A stretch of DNA of 64,000 nt from assembly GCA_026417735.1 (NCBI GenBank), contig JAOACR010000021.1:62001-126000 (forward strand). The letters are read 5' to 3'. Position numbers and translations under genes: made by a program. Positions 34,418 through 43,638 of this stretch are shown one piece after another. The notes under the pieces were generated by a model. The model saw nothing but the letters and a program-made list of their open reading frames with translations, was not told the origin of the DNA and searched no databases. Numbering within the stretch: position 1 is the stretch's first letter; the number at the start of each line of letters is the position of its first letter. The DNA is from Kiritimatiellia bacterium (GTDB lineage: Bacteria > Verrucomicrobiota > Kiritimatiellia > PWTM01).

Positions 34418-35719
34418 TCATTCCCCGGTGACGATCCCGGCTCCCCGCATCGGGCAGAACTTCGGGCCGCACATCGTACAGGGCTCGGCCGCGCCCGGCT
34501 CCGGCGGAAGCCCGGCGGCGGCGCGTGTGCGCTCCCAAACCGCGCGCGCGCGAGGCGGATCGAGTGAGAGCCGAAACTGTTCGGGCCAGTCGAAGCGATG
34601 TCGCGCTCGTGACATCGCGTCGTCACGCTCGCGTGCTCCCGGCCGACGCAGGGCGGTGTCCGCCGCATGGGCGGCCAGCCGAAACACCGCGACACCTTCG
34701 CGCACGTCGTCCGCGTCCGGAAGACCGAGGTGTTCGGCTGGCGTGACGTAACAGAGCATCGCGGCGCCATGGAGTGCCGCCCAGGCGCCGCCGATCGCCG
34801 CGGCGATGTGGTCGCGGCCGGCCGCGCAGTCGGCCACGACCGGTCCCAGAACGTAGAACGGTGCGTCGTCGCAGAGTTCCCGTTCGCGGCGCATGTTGAA
34901 TTCGATCTGGTCGAGCGGTATGTGACCGGGACCTTCCACCATTGCCTGCACGCCGGCATTGCGGGCGCGCCGGACGAGTTCGCCGAGCACGGTGAGTTCG
35001 GCCATCTGCGCCTCGTCGGAAGCGTCGGCCAGACAGCCCGGCCGCAGACCGTCGCCGAGCGAGAGCGTAACTTCGTACGTGCGGCAGATTGCCAACACAT
35101 CCTCAAACCGGGTGTAGAGGGGGTTTTCTTCGCGACGACGGCTCATCCAGTGCGCGAGCAGGCCGCCGCCGCGGCTGACAATCCCGACGAGCCGACGGCG
35201 CGCCAGCGGGATGTGCGCGCGCAGCAGACCGGCGTGCACCGTCATGAAGTCCACGCCATCGGCCGCATGGCGCTCGATCGTCCGAAGCCAGTCCTCCGGT
35301 TCCAGATCAGCCGGGTCGTCCGCTGCAGCCGCCGCCTCGTACAGCGGGACAGTTCCGAACGGTTTGGGGCATCGGGCGAGGAGCTCGCGGCGAATCCTCG
35401 CGGATTCCGGTCCGGTGCTCAGGTCCATCACTGCATCGGCTCCGGCTTCCAGAGCGACCTGAAGTTTGGCGATCTCGCCCTCGAGTGAACCCGCCAGCGG
35501 GGAGCTTCCGATGTTCGCATTGACTTTGGTGCGGAGCGTGCGGCCCACCCCGACGGGCTGCAAATGGGTGTGCCGCCGATTTGCGGGAATCACAATCCTG
35601 CCCATCGCCAGCCCCGTTCGAATCTCCTCCGCCGAACGTCCCTCGTTGCGGGCGACCTCGAACACCTCTGGCGGCGTCTCGCCAGCGCGGGCCGACTCCA
35701 ACAGCGTGCGCTCGGACAT
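34418..35719 (-). CDS. thiC: phosphomethylpyrimidine synthase ThiC
   Basis: 433 residues. The radical-SAM cluster motif CTMCGPKFC stands near the C-terminus (C-x2-C-x4-C). VNANIGSSPLAGSLEGEIAK, ADAVMDLSTG, DFMTVHAGLLRA, SRGGGLLAHWMS, SLGDGLRPGC, VEGPGHIPLDQIEFNM and CYVTPAEHLGLP are the conserved ThiC blocks in order. It turns aminoimidazole ribotide into the pyrimidine half of thiamine. ATG 35719 was chosen because GGAGGT ends four bases upstream. A TPP riboswitch lies 62 bases upstream of the start, so expression falls when thiamine diphosphate is abundant. Confidence 0.97.
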   Translation of the reverse strand: MSERTLLESARAGETPPEVFEVARNEGRSAEEIRTGLAMGRIVIPANRRHTHLQPVGVGRTLRTKVNANIGSSPLAGSLEGEIAKLQVALEAGADAVMDLSTGPESARIRRELLARCPKPFGTVPLYEAAAAADDPADLEPEDWLRTIERHAADGVDFMTVHAGLLRAHIPLARRRLVGIVSRGGGLLAHWMSRRREENPLYTRFEDVLAICRTYEVTLSLGDGLRPGCLADASDEAQMAELTVLGELVRRARNAGVQAMVEGPGHIPLDQIEFNMRRERELCDDAPFYVLGPVVADCAAGRDHIAAAIGGAWAALHGAAMLCYVTPAEHLGLPDADDVREGVAVFRLAAHAADTALRRPGARERDDAMSRARHRFDWPEQFRLSLDPPRARAVWERTRAAAGLPPEPGAAEPCTMCGPKFCPMRGAGIVTGE

Positions 35720-35780
35720 GGGCACCTCCAGAACGTCTGCCGCGCGGGGAAAAGGGGACCGTCCGAGGGGCGGGTCGCTT

Positions 35781-35866
35781 CCCTACGCCGGCATGACCCG
35801 GATCAGGTTCGCGGGGTTTCCGCCGCCCTCGGCGGTCTCAGCTCCGCCCATCGGAGCTCCCCCAGC
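35781..35866 (-). ncRNA. TPP riboswitch (THI element) controlling thiC
   Basis: On the minus strand, GGAGCTCCGATGGGCGGAGC, then CTGAGA, a P3 hairpin (CCGCC...GGCGG), then GAACCTGATCCGGGTCATGC and CGGCGTAGGG are the conserved core of the thi box: the CUGAGA pyrimidine-binding loop and the ACCUGAUC...GUCAUGCCGG pyrophosphate side. It lies in the leader of thiC, 62 bases before the start. In high-G+C bacteria such elements often mask the ribosome binding site; I did not resolve the expression platform. Confidence 0.95.
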
Positions 35867-36030
35867 GACCAAACCCAAGCTACGGAATGGCGGGCGGGGG
35901 GTCAACCAACACCGTTGCGATGGGACCCCGCTTGCTTTTGCCGAGCTTGCGACGGGGCCGGCGATGGCCCAGTCTGAGTCTGCGGAAGGGCTGCTTTCGA
36001 GGGCCCGCGGATCGAACACGGAGGTGGCGG

Positions 36031-38400
36031 ATGCGTTCGCTGGCGGTTGTCCTTTTGGCCACCGCGTTCGGAGTGAGGGTGGGCCGGTGCACCACAACGC
36101 TGACCGTGGATCCCGCCGTGGTGCTGAACACGGTGGAGAGGGGCGTGTATGGACACTTTCTTGAGCACATTTATCACTCCTGCCACGGGGGCCTGTGGGG
36201 CGAGATCCTGTTGAATCGGAGCTTTGAAGAGGCGGGGCAGGGCGAGTGGAGCGTGGAAGGAGACGTGATCCGCCAGTCCTCGAACGAGCCGGACCAGCGA
36301 TTGGTCTTTGGCGATCCTGGCTGGACCGATGTGGAGTTTTCGTTCGAGGCACGGAAGCTCGGAGGGCGGGAGGGTTTTCTCGCGATAGTGAGAGCGGCGG
36401 GTCCCGACCAGTTTTACTGGGCGAATCTCGGCGGTTGGGGCAACGTTCGCCACCAGTTCGAAAAGTGTGCCCCCACCGCCGGCCGTCAGGCGCCGGTGGG
36501 GGAGGCCACGCTGGGCAGCATCGATACGGGGCGGTGGTATCGTGTGCGAGTGCGCGTGGAGGGCGGCCGACTGCAGGCCTGGCTCGATGATCAACCGATT
36601 TTGGAGTGGTTGGATCCATCGCCGATTTCTGCCGGGTGCGTGGGTATCGGGACGTGGGAGACCCGTGCAGAGTTCCGCAACCTCCGCGTGACGACGCCGG
36701 AAGGACAACCATTGTGGGAGGGCCTGCCTCCCATCCCGCTTTTGTCGGCACGGCACTGGGGGGCGTTCGGTGAGTCGTGCCAGGTGGCGTCGGTCAGCGG
36801 CGAGTCGGCGAATGGCCGCCGACATGTTCGCGTTCGCGGGGAGGGTCCCGCCGCCGCCGGTGGGGTACGCCAGTCGAACCTTTGCGTGCGAGCAGGCGAC
36901 GTGCTTCGGGGTAGTCTCTGGCTGTCGGGCCGTTTGCCCTCGGGACTGTGTGTGCGGCTGGTGGATGGGGAAGGGCTCCTCGGCGAGACGGCGCTGGCGC
37001 CAACGAACTCGGACGAATGGATCGAGCTACCGATCGCGCTCACGCCGGCGCGGGGTGCGCGCAACGCGGCGGTGGAACTGTTGGTTCGTGGACCGGCCGA
37101 TGTGCGGCTGGACCAGGTGGTGCTGATGCCGGATTCCGCGCGTGCGACCGGCGGGTTTCGCCCCGACCTGCTGGGGGCACTCGCGGAGCTCCGTCCGCCG
37201 TTGATCCGCTGGCCCGGCGGTGCCTATGCGGAACACTACCGTTGGCGACACGGCGTGGGCCCCCAAATCCAGCGCCGGCCGAATGCTCGGCCGCTCTGGG
37301 ATGACCTCGACGTGAACGCGTTCGGTACCGATGAGTTCCTTGCGCTCTGCCGCCGATTGGGGGCCGAACCGGTGCTCGTGATCAATACGGGCCGCCACGA
37401 CCCGGCGACTCCGCGTGCGACGTACCTGCAAGAGGCGTTGGAGTGGATTGAGTACTGCAACGGTCCCGCCGACTCGCCGATGGGCCGCGAACGAGCCCGC
37501 AACGGTCACCCGGAACCGTATCGAGTTCGCATGTGGGAAATCGACAACGAGGCGTGGATCATCAATGACGTGGAGACCTACATCCAGATCGTTCGCGAGT
37601 TCGCGCCGGCGTTGCGGAAGGCATGCCCGGAGGGGCTGCTGATTGCCTGCGGGGGCAGCGGCCTGTCCACAGAACGGCATGGGCGCTGGGATCCACGACT
37701 GATCGAGGCATGTGCGGAGCTGGTGGACGCGATCAGTATCCACCACTACGAACATCCCGATCGCTTCGCAAGGGGTCCCGCGGAGGCAGAGCGATGGTTC
37801 GCGGATCTGCGCGAGCTGATCCGGCGATCCAAGAACCCCAGGTTGAAAGTGTTCGTGTCGGAGTGGAACGCGCAGAGCACAGATTGGCGGACCGGCCTGT
37901 ATGCGGCGGGTCTGCTCAACGCGATGGAGCGGTGCGGGGACGTGGTGACGATGGCGTCACCCGCGCTTCTGTTGCGCCACGTGTCCGCTCGGGCGTGGGA
38001 CAATGCGCTGATCAATTTTGACAGTTGTGGTTGGTTCCCGGCTCCGAACTGGGTCGTAATGCGGCTCTGGCGAGAACATGCGGCCCGCGAACGTCTCGCG
38101 ATCTCTGTCGATGGGCCTTCGGTGGACGCCGTCGCCGTCCGCAGGGAAGACGGGAAGATCGTGGTGAAGTTGGTCAATCCCGCCGCAGAGCCGCAGGACA
38201 TTTCGGTTCGTTTGCGCAGCGGCCCCGTGGAAAAAGGCCGGCTGGTGCTGATTGCACCCGGGCATCTTCGGGCACGGAACACACTGGAGCAGCCTAACGC
38301 GGTGGCGCCCTGCGATGCGGCAGTGGAGATTCGGGAGGGCGCGGCGCGGTTTCAAATGCCCGCACTGTCGGCCGGCGTCCTGTTGTTCGACGGCCAGTGA
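36031..38400 (+). CDS. secreted GH51-type alpha-L-arabinofuranosidase with inserted LamG-like domain
   Basis: 789 residues from ATG 36031 (GGAGGT five bases upstream). MRSLAVVLLATAFGVRVGRC is a signal peptide, possibly with a lipobox-like Cys. The catalytic barrel begins with YGHFLEHIYHSCHGGLWGEI, is interrupted at about residues 70-230 by a beta-sandwich insertion (VFGDPGWTDVEFSFEARKLG, WYRVRVRVEGGRLQAWLDDQ), and resumes with LIRWPGGAYAEHYRWR. MWEIDNEAW carries the acid/base Glu507 and VFVSEWNAQ the nucleophile Glu611, at GH51-like spacing. The C-terminal part is the small beta domain. It would release arabinofuranose from plant polysaccharide outside the cytoplasm. Confidence 0.9.
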   Translation: MRSLAVVLLATAFGVRVGRCTTTLTVDPAVVLNTVERGVYGHFLEHIYHSCHGGLWGEILLNRSFEEAGQGEWSVEGDVIRQSSNEPDQRLVFGDPGWTDVEFSFEARKLGGREGFLAIVRAAGPDQFYWANLGGWGNVRHQFEKCAPTAGRQAPVGEATLGSIDTGRWYRVRVRVEGGRLQAWLDDQPILEWLDPSPISAGCVGIGTWETRAEFRNLRVTTPEGQPLWEGLPPIPLLSARHWGAFGESCQVASVSGESANGRRHVRVRGEGPAAAGGVRQSNLCVRAGDVLRGSLWLSGRLPSGLCVRLVDGEGLLGETALAPTNSDEWIELPIALTPARGARNAAVELLVRGPADVRLDQVVLMPDSARATGGFRPDLLGALAELRPPLIRWPGGAYAEHYRWRHGVGPQIQRRPNARPLWDDLDVNAFGTDEFLALCRRLGAEPVLVINTGRHDPATPRATYLQEALEWIEYCNGPADSPMGRERARNGHPEPYRVRMWEIDNEAWIINDVETYIQIVREFAPALRKACPEGLLIACGGSGLSTERHGRWDPRLIEACAELVDAISIHHYEHPDRFARGPAEAERWFADLRELIRRSKNPRLKVFVSEWNAQSTDWRTGLYAAGLLNAMERCGDVVTMASPALLLRHVSARAWDNALINFDSCGWFPAPNWVVMRLWREHAARERLAISVDGPSVDAVAVRREDGKIVVKLVNPAAEPQDISVRLRSGPVEKGRLVLIAPGHLRARNTLEQPNAVAPCDAAVEIREGAARFQMPALSAGVLLFDGQ

Positions 38401-39276
38401 GACGATCCTGTCGCAAGAGCCACCGCGGGTTGTGCAAGAGGGAGGCGATGGTGCTCCGGCCCGACGACGGGCCGCACAGCGTCTAAATGGCGGAGAACCT
38501 GATCTTCGTTTGATTGTGGAGGTCCGGCAGTCTTGCGGCTGTGCTTCGTTCAATGATGTTTGCGGCTCGACGAACGAGCGTGCTCAGCATCTCCCTGCGT
38601 TTCCGCTCGCAGAGCGACGGGCCCGGCAGAGTTGCAAGGTGGGGCCTCAGCAAGCCGGGAGGGAGAAACCGGTCGGATATTCCGACTGCTCGGTCCTTCC
38701 GCCGAGCCGCGCAGCGTGCGGCTTGGCGCTTGGCTGGGCAGATGCTCGTCACGGCCGCATTGGGCGAGACCTCTCCACGGGTTGAAAAGGAGGGAACACC
38801 ATGCGCGCCGGTGAGCTTTCGTGACAGGGGGGACCAGTGCTGGCGAGCGAGCGGAGAGTTGCCACGGTGCGCTCGGAGTGTCCCACTCTCAGCCGGTCTG
38901 CCACCTGCCGATCGTCGAGGGGCGTTGGCCGTGCTGCCGCGCGACCCTGCCCATCGTCACGCGGCGGGAGCGGTGGGTCGAGGTGGTCGAGGATCCCCTT
39001 TTGCAAACACGTCCATGAGTGGGAGCGGCAACTGAGCCAGGTGTATCTAGCGAGCAGACCGCCGACGATCAGTGCCGATCCATAAACCTGATACCCGCGG
39101 TGGCCGGGCGGCTATGTGAGGCAGAGGGATCTTGCCACGTTCGGCGCTGTCGCATCGGACGCTCACCGTGGCCGAGGTTGAGCGGGAGACGCAAAGCGGC
39201 GCTGGAAGCGCGTGAGCGCGATGGCGCTGATGAGAGAGGGGAGGAGTGCGAAGCGAGCGAGCGGCCGCGATGGTGT
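38401..39276 (+). other. gene-free, hairpin-rich stretch of 876 bases
   Basis: No frame on either strand gives a convincing protein. Stable hairpins are visible: GTCGGA-TAT-TCCGAC (38672-38686), and a ten-pair stem GCCGAGCCGC/GCGGCTTGGC with a seven-base loop (38701-38727, one G-T pair). A short GCTCG/CGAGC stem lies near 38567-38581. The hairpins cluster at 38560-38730. This could be a structured RNA, a repeat-family element or decayed sequence; strand is not known. Confidence 0.4.
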
Positions 39277-40326
39277 TTATCGTGAGGTTGGGGGGGGAGA
39301 TGAGGTTGCTGGAGCGGCGAGCTTGCCGGCTGGCTCAAAATCTGCGTGATGGTCGCCATAGCGGGCGCGCAGTGCATCGAGAGAGGTGGCAATTTCGTTC
39401 TCTGTGCCCACGACGAGCCAAAAACGATAGCGATATGTGGAGTGCGGCCCCATCGGGACCACGTCGATCGGCGCGAGATGAACGCATGGCGCGTCCGCCG
39501 GGCCGGCGGCGCGGTCGGCACCATGCGGTCCGTAGTTCCAGGGCTGCGTCGCAGCGGGGCTGAAGACCGCGACGCCCTGCCCATCATCATCGAACACCGC
39601 GACCGCGTTGAGCGGCGGTCGCGCTCTGCCCCACGGCGGCCCAGGTGCGGTGGGCTCCGCACGCCAGCGACCGTCTCCCAGATATGTGCGAAAACGATCG
39701 AACTTCCTCACAAAGTAACAGGCGGGGATCTCTTGGCCGTTGTTCGCCACCCGTCCCCAACGATCGGCCTCACCGTCGCGGCACGCGAGGAACTCGCATC
39801 GTACCGCGACGACGTTGCGCAGGTCCGGCTCGAAGTGAATCCACTGGCGCATCAGCGCCGAGGCGTCCTCGTTGGGCATGTCCCACAGTTTCGGAACGGT
39901 TTCGCTATAGAGCGCACCGTCCTGCAGCCGACGAAGCTCTCTGGCGAGCGCCCAAGCCCCGACTCCCCCTGCTTGTACGGGGTTCCAAGGCCATGGACTC
40001 CAATGGGGTGACTGACCATCCCGCTTGCGATCGAGTGGATGGCCAGCGTAATACGACTGCTGGATCAGCCGCCCGGGGTCGTGGTGATTCACGACGTTTT
40101 GAGGGTGGCCGGTCCAACTCAGCCATGCGATCGCGCCGCCCATCCCCCGGTGAATTCCAACCGTGACCATGCTGTTGTCCGTGCGGAGCAGCCCTCCTGA
40201 GTCAGGCTGGGGGAGAGGAGAGGCAAAACTCGTTGCGCCGACACCGAGCACGGTTGCGACGGTGAGAGCGAGGCCGGGTGGCGCGAGGCCAGCGTGTGGA
40301 TGAAGCCTCTTCGATTCGTTGTTCAT
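39277..40326 (-). CDS. secreted protein of unknown function
   Basis: 349 residues. A signal peptide is likely (LALTVATVLGVGATSFA, about 20-36). The body has AIAWLSWTGHPQNVVNHHDP, RLIQQSYYAGHPLDR, SPHWSPWPWNPVQAG and YRYRFWLVVGTENEIATSLD; proteins with the IQQSYYAG and WSPWPWNP blocks occur in polysaccharide-degrading bacteria but I know no activity for them. It lies downstream of the sulfatase and PQQ-like genes on the same strand, 140 bases after the PQQ stop, so a role in glycan breakdown is possible. The C-terminus is Pro/Ser-rich. Confidence 0.68.
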   Translation of the reverse strand: MNNESKRLHPHAGLAPPGLALTVATVLGVGATSFASPLPQPDSGGLLRTDNSMVTVGIHRGMGGAIAWLSWTGHPQNVVNHHDPGRLIQQSYYAGHPLDRKRDGQSPHWSPWPWNPVQAGGVGAWALARELRRLQDGALYSETVPKLWDMPNEDASALMRQWIHFEPDLRNVVAVRCEFLACRDGEADRWGRVANNGQEIPACYFVRKFDRFRTYLGDGRWRAEPTAPGPPWGRARPPLNAVAVFDDDGQGVAVFSPAATQPWNYGPHGADRAAGPADAPCVHLAPIDVVPMGPHSTYRYRFWLVVGTENEIATSLDALRARYGDHHADFEPAGKLAAPATSSPPPTSR

Positions 40327-40460
40327 CTCGAGACCCCCGCTTCCCGGCGATCAAGTGGAACGGTGCGCGATGAACCAACCCTGCCGGCGCAAGGTAAACA
40401 GCAGATCGAATTGCGTCAAACCGGCCGACGAGGCGCCGATCCACGATTCGCTGATGTCGC

Positions 40461-40490
40461 GCCGTTTCAGCGGGATGAGGTTGAAACGGC
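40461..40490 (-). terminator. 9-bp hairpin spanning the stop codon of the PQQ-like gene
   Basis: GCCGTTTCA (40461-40469) and TGAAACGGC (40482-40490) are perfect complements around a 12-base loop. On the minus strand the stop TGA lies in the 3' arm. No T-run follows, so it may slow ribosomes or RNase, or mark a 3' end, rather than act as a classical terminator. Confidence 0.4.
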
Positions 40491-41780
40491 AGGCAGTTCA
40501 AACGCGCGCAGGGTAGCGTCGTCGCGCACATATAGCTGGCGCCCATCCCATGCAGGGAGGCACCAGTTGGGGCCGCACACTTCGACCGGGCCCGCCAGCA
40601 ATCTGAATTCGGAGGGGTCCGCGGCCACCATCAGCAGGCGGCCGTTGCCGGCGAGAATGAGCAGCCGGTCGCCGCTCACGAGAAGGCCGGCCCAATCATT
40701 CTTGAGGGGCGCCCCGGTGAACTGTTCGCGCCACCACATCCGTTCGCCGGTGCGGGCGTCCACGCACATCAACCGGCGGGAGGGTCCCAGCCCGTAGAGG
40801 TGATGGCCGACAACCACGAAGGGCGCAACATTCACCGCGTGGGCGCGTGTCGTCCACATCGGCGTAAGCGTGTCCCCCTTGGGTCTGGCGGGCGGTTGGA
40901 CCGCGAAGAGGCCCGCTTGGTGCGAACTAGCCAGCACACGATCCGCGGCGATGCGGGGGCTCGTGATGTGTCGTCCGAACGACGTCTGCACCGGACACCG
41001 CCACAGTAGCTCTCCGGAGCGGGGCTCGAGCCCGATCAGTGCTTCCGCAGTGAATGCGATGAGCGTGGGCTGCCCAGCCACGTCGCCCACGGTGAGCGCC
41101 GCATAGCCGGCCGGATCGTTTTGCGAACGCCAGACGACGCGGCCGGTTCGTTTGTCGAGGCAGACCACCGATGCGTTCGGGCGGCCACCGGCCGCAACAA
41201 CGATGTGGTCGGCCACAATCCACGGCGCAGCGGTGTAGCCGTGGCGGGCCGCGCCGACGGCCTCGCCGACCTCCCCATGAAACTCGGCGCCGAAATCGCG
41301 GACGAAGTTGACGCTCCACAGCGCAGTGCCGTCCGCGGCCCGCAAACAGCGGAACTCGCCGCGGCAGGATTGAACGTAGACACGATCCTCATCGGCGAGC
41401 GCGGTGGCTCGGGGGCCGGTCGGAAGATGGTCGCGAAAGACGGAATCGAGATCGGCCTGCCAGAGGCGCCGGCCGGTCGTTGCGTCATACGCGCGCACCA
41501 CTTCGCGCTCCCCCTCGGCCTCGGGCAAGATCACCCTCCCGGCAGCAACGATCGGTGAAGCCATGCCCCCGCCGATGGGGATGGTCCAGCGGGGCCGGAG
41601 ATCGCTGGGGATACCGGCCGGCAGCGGCATGCTCGCGGGGATGTGACCGTCCCCCGAGGGCCCCTCCCAGCGCGGCCAGTCTTCGGCAAGGGTTGCGTGG
41701 GCGAGCGCCAGCGCGGCAATCGACGCGCGGCACACCCCCCTAGTATGGCGTCGGGCGCGGTGTGGGTGTGGGCGGCTCAT
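40467..41780 (-). CDS. secreted PQQ-like beta-propeller protein (BamB-like repeats)
   Basis: 437 residues with an N-terminal signal (SIAALALAHATLA). After DWPRWEGPSGDGHIP, repeated blades of the pyrrolo-quinoline-quinone type follow: RAYDATTGRRLWQADL, CLRAADGTALWSVNF, CLDKRTGRVVWRSQND, GLEPRSGELLWRCPV and CVDARTGERMWWREQF. The WPxWxGPxGDG opening is common in PVC-bacteria proteins of this type. A structural or electron-transfer role is possible; no cofactor-binding residue can be pinned down. Its ATG overlaps the sulfatase stop by four bases (ATGA), so the two are translated together. Confidence 0.83.
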   Translation of the reverse strand: MSRPHPHRARRHTRGVCRASIAALALAHATLAEDWPRWEGPSGDGHIPASMPLPAGIPSDLRPRWTIPIGGGMASPIVAAGRVILPEAEGEREVVRAYDATTGRRLWQADLDSVFRDHLPTGPRATALADEDRVYVQSCRGEFRCLRAADGTALWSVNFVRDFGAEFHGEVGEAVGAARHGYTAAPWIVADHIVVAAGGRPNASVVCLDKRTGRVVWRSQNDPAGYAALTVGDVAGQPTLIAFTAEALIGLEPRSGELLWRCPVQTSFGRHITSPRIAADRVLASSHQAGLFAVQPPARPKGDTLTPMWTTRAHAVNVAPFVVVGHHLYGLGPSRRLMCVDARTGERMWWREQFTGAPLKNDWAGLLVSGDRLLILAGNGRLLMVAADPSEFRLLAGPVEVCGPNWCLPAWDGRQLYVRDDATLRAFELPAVSTSSR

Positions 41781-43336
41781 TGGGCGCCCCGGTTCAGTGG
41801 CGCGGGGACAACGAGATGCGGCGGAAAGTCGGCCGCGCGCGCACCGCCCCGCGGTCCCAGACGTTTGTTGGCCGACCCCCCCATCGGCGCGTTCAACGGA
41901 ATCGCCATCGCACCACGCTCCGCGAGGATCTCGTAGAGGCGGCGCTCCATTGACGAAACGATCTCGCGATGTGCCGCGCTGTTGATAAGGTTCACCGTTT
42001 CGCCCGGATCTGTGTGCAGATCGTAAAGCTCATCGGTATCCCAGATGCCGTAGTAGGTGATGTACTTGTAACGATCGCCGCGGAGCGCGAAGACGGTCGG
42101 TGAATGCGGAAAGTTTTTCTCCCAGTAGTACACATACAGAAGCTCGGTGCGCCACGCGATCGGTTCACCGCGCGCCAAAGGGAGGAAACTGCGTCCGTCC
42201 CAATCGGCCGGAGGTTGAAGGCCGGCCAGTTCGAGGATCGTGGGTGCGATGTCCATGTTCGCGACCACTTGAGTCACCACGCTGCCCGGCCGGATGAGCT
42301 CCGGGCATCGCATCAGCAGGGGAATGCGGATGGATTCCTCATACGCGACGCGCTTGTCGATCAGTCCGTGCTCGCCGAAAAGGAAGCCGTTGTCGCTGAG
42401 GTAGATCACCGCCGTAGATTCGCGAAGCCCTCGGCGATCTAACCACTCCAGCACCCGGCCGACGCTGTCGTCCAGCGCGCGCAGCGTTTCACAGTAGTCG
42501 CGGTAGAAGCGTGCGATGTCGAGCTCAGAGTGGTACGGAAAGTCGATGCCGTGCCAGGAATTGCGTTGGTCCCGCATCCATCGCGGTTGCGAACGATAGC
42601 CCGGGTAGGCATCGGCGGCATTGGCCGGCGGCCGCCAGGCCGCGTCGCGGTAGCAGCCAGCGTGGCGCTCCGCCGGGAGGAAGTTCGCGTGTGCCGCCTT
42701 GTGGGAGAGATACAGCAGGAACGGGCGGGAGCGATCTACCCGCTCTAGCCAATCGATCGCATAATCGGTCAGCTCGTCGGTGAGGTAGCCTTTCTGCGGA
42801 ACACGTCGGCCGTTCACGTTCAGACCGGCCGGGGTGGGGAGATACGAGCCCTGGCCGCGAAAGCTGACCCAGTGATCAAAGCCGGGACGGGGGTCGTCGC
42901 GATCTCCTCCCATGTGCCACTTGCCAATGAACGCGGTTTGATAGCCCGCTGCTTGCAGATACTCAGGGAACGTTCGAACCCCCTCCGGCAAGGGTCGGTT
43001 GTTGTCGATGACGCGGTGGCGATGGGTGTAGAGGCCGGTCAGAATCGAGGCGCGACTGGGAGAACACAGGGAAGTGGTCACCATCGCATTGCGAAAGTGA
43101 ACCCCGTCGCGCGCGAGGGAGTCGAGGTGTGGAGTCTGCAGGAACGGATGACCCATGAAACTCATCGCGTCGTAACGGTGGTCGTCGGAGAGAATCAGCA
43201 CAATGCTTCGAGGCCGCGTTCCCTCGATGCGCGGTAAGCGCAGTCCCTCGGTGGTCGCAGATTCAGACGGGCCGGCGAACAGGGGCATGCAGCCGACAAA
43301 CCCGAGACGGATCGCATGTTTCAGGAGTGTCCTCAC
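41777..43336 (-). CDS. secreted formylglycine-dependent sulfatase
   Basis: 519 residues from GTG 43336 (GGAGGT six bases upstream). The N-terminus is a signal peptide. IVLILSDDHRYDAMSFMG holds the two metal Asp residues; SLCSPSRASILTG holds the sulfatase signature C-x-P-S-R with Cys91, which must be turned to formylglycine by a maturase not seen here. FIGKWHMGG and YLSDNGFLFGEHGLIDKR carry further active-site Lys, His, Asp and Asn. It would desulfate an extracellular glycan. It leads an operon with the PQQ-like protein. Confidence 0.93.
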   Translation of the reverse strand: MRTLLKHAIRLGFVGCMPLFAGPSESATTEGLRLPRIEGTRPRSIVLILSDDHRYDAMSFMGHPFLQTPHLDSLARDGVHFRNAMVTTSLCSPSRASILTGLYTHRHRVIDNNRPLPEGVRTFPEYLQAAGYQTAFIGKWHMGGDRDDPRPGFDHWVSFRGQGSYLPTPAGLNVNGRRVPQKGYLTDELTDYAIDWLERVDRSRPFLLYLSHKAAHANFLPAERHAGCYRDAAWRPPANAADAYPGYRSQPRWMRDQRNSWHGIDFPYHSELDIARFYRDYCETLRALDDSVGRVLEWLDRRGLRESTAVIYLSDNGFLFGEHGLIDKRVAYEESIRIPLLMRCPELIRPGSVVTQVVANMDIAPTILELAGLQPPADWDGRSFLPLARGEPIAWRTELLYVYYWEKNFPHSPTVFALRGDRYKYITYYGIWDTDELYDLHTDPGETVNLINSAAHREIVSSMERRLYEILAERGAMAIPLNAPMGGSANKRLGPRGGARAADFPPHLVVPAPLNRGAQ

Positions 43337-43638
43337 GGTTGTACCTCCGTAGCGCCGGCGACTCCGCGCCCATTCGCGTTACCGCATACTTTAGCGGGGA
43401 CCATCCCACCCTCCAAGAGCCGGCCGCCATTTGCCGCGGGCCGTCTCCGCAGCGAGGCGGCGGCCGCATCGTGGGTCATTGGTTTGCGGAGAAGCAAGAA
43501 ATGACGACCACATTGTGCGCTCGGCTCGCACGTTTGTTTGCCGGAAACACGGGCCGCGAATGAGCACGCCGAGCGGCACGGCGCTGCCTCGCCGTACTCT
43601 TCGCCCGAGGAGCCGGCCGTAGGCGAACAAGCCACGGG
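43337..43638. other. intergenic stretch between sulfatase start and DUF2905 gene
   Basis: About 300 bases with no protein-like frame. It must hold the sulfatase promoter, near its 43336 end, and the 3' end of the DUF2905 transcript. I saw no convincing terminator hairpin or repeat. Confidence 0.5.

Noticed and set aside
35887-36030. Extension of the arabinofuranosidase upstream to 35887
   Set aside because: It would add 48 residues before a clear signal peptide and begin just next to the riboswitch; GGAGGT marks ATG 36031 instead.
38480-39030. Small frames in the gene-free stretch, such as one on the minus strand at 38483-38752
   Set aside because: No conserved motif, no ribosome site and Arg/Ser/Pro-rich composition typical of non-coding G+C-rich DNA; not supported as an insertion sequence either, since no terminal repeats were found.
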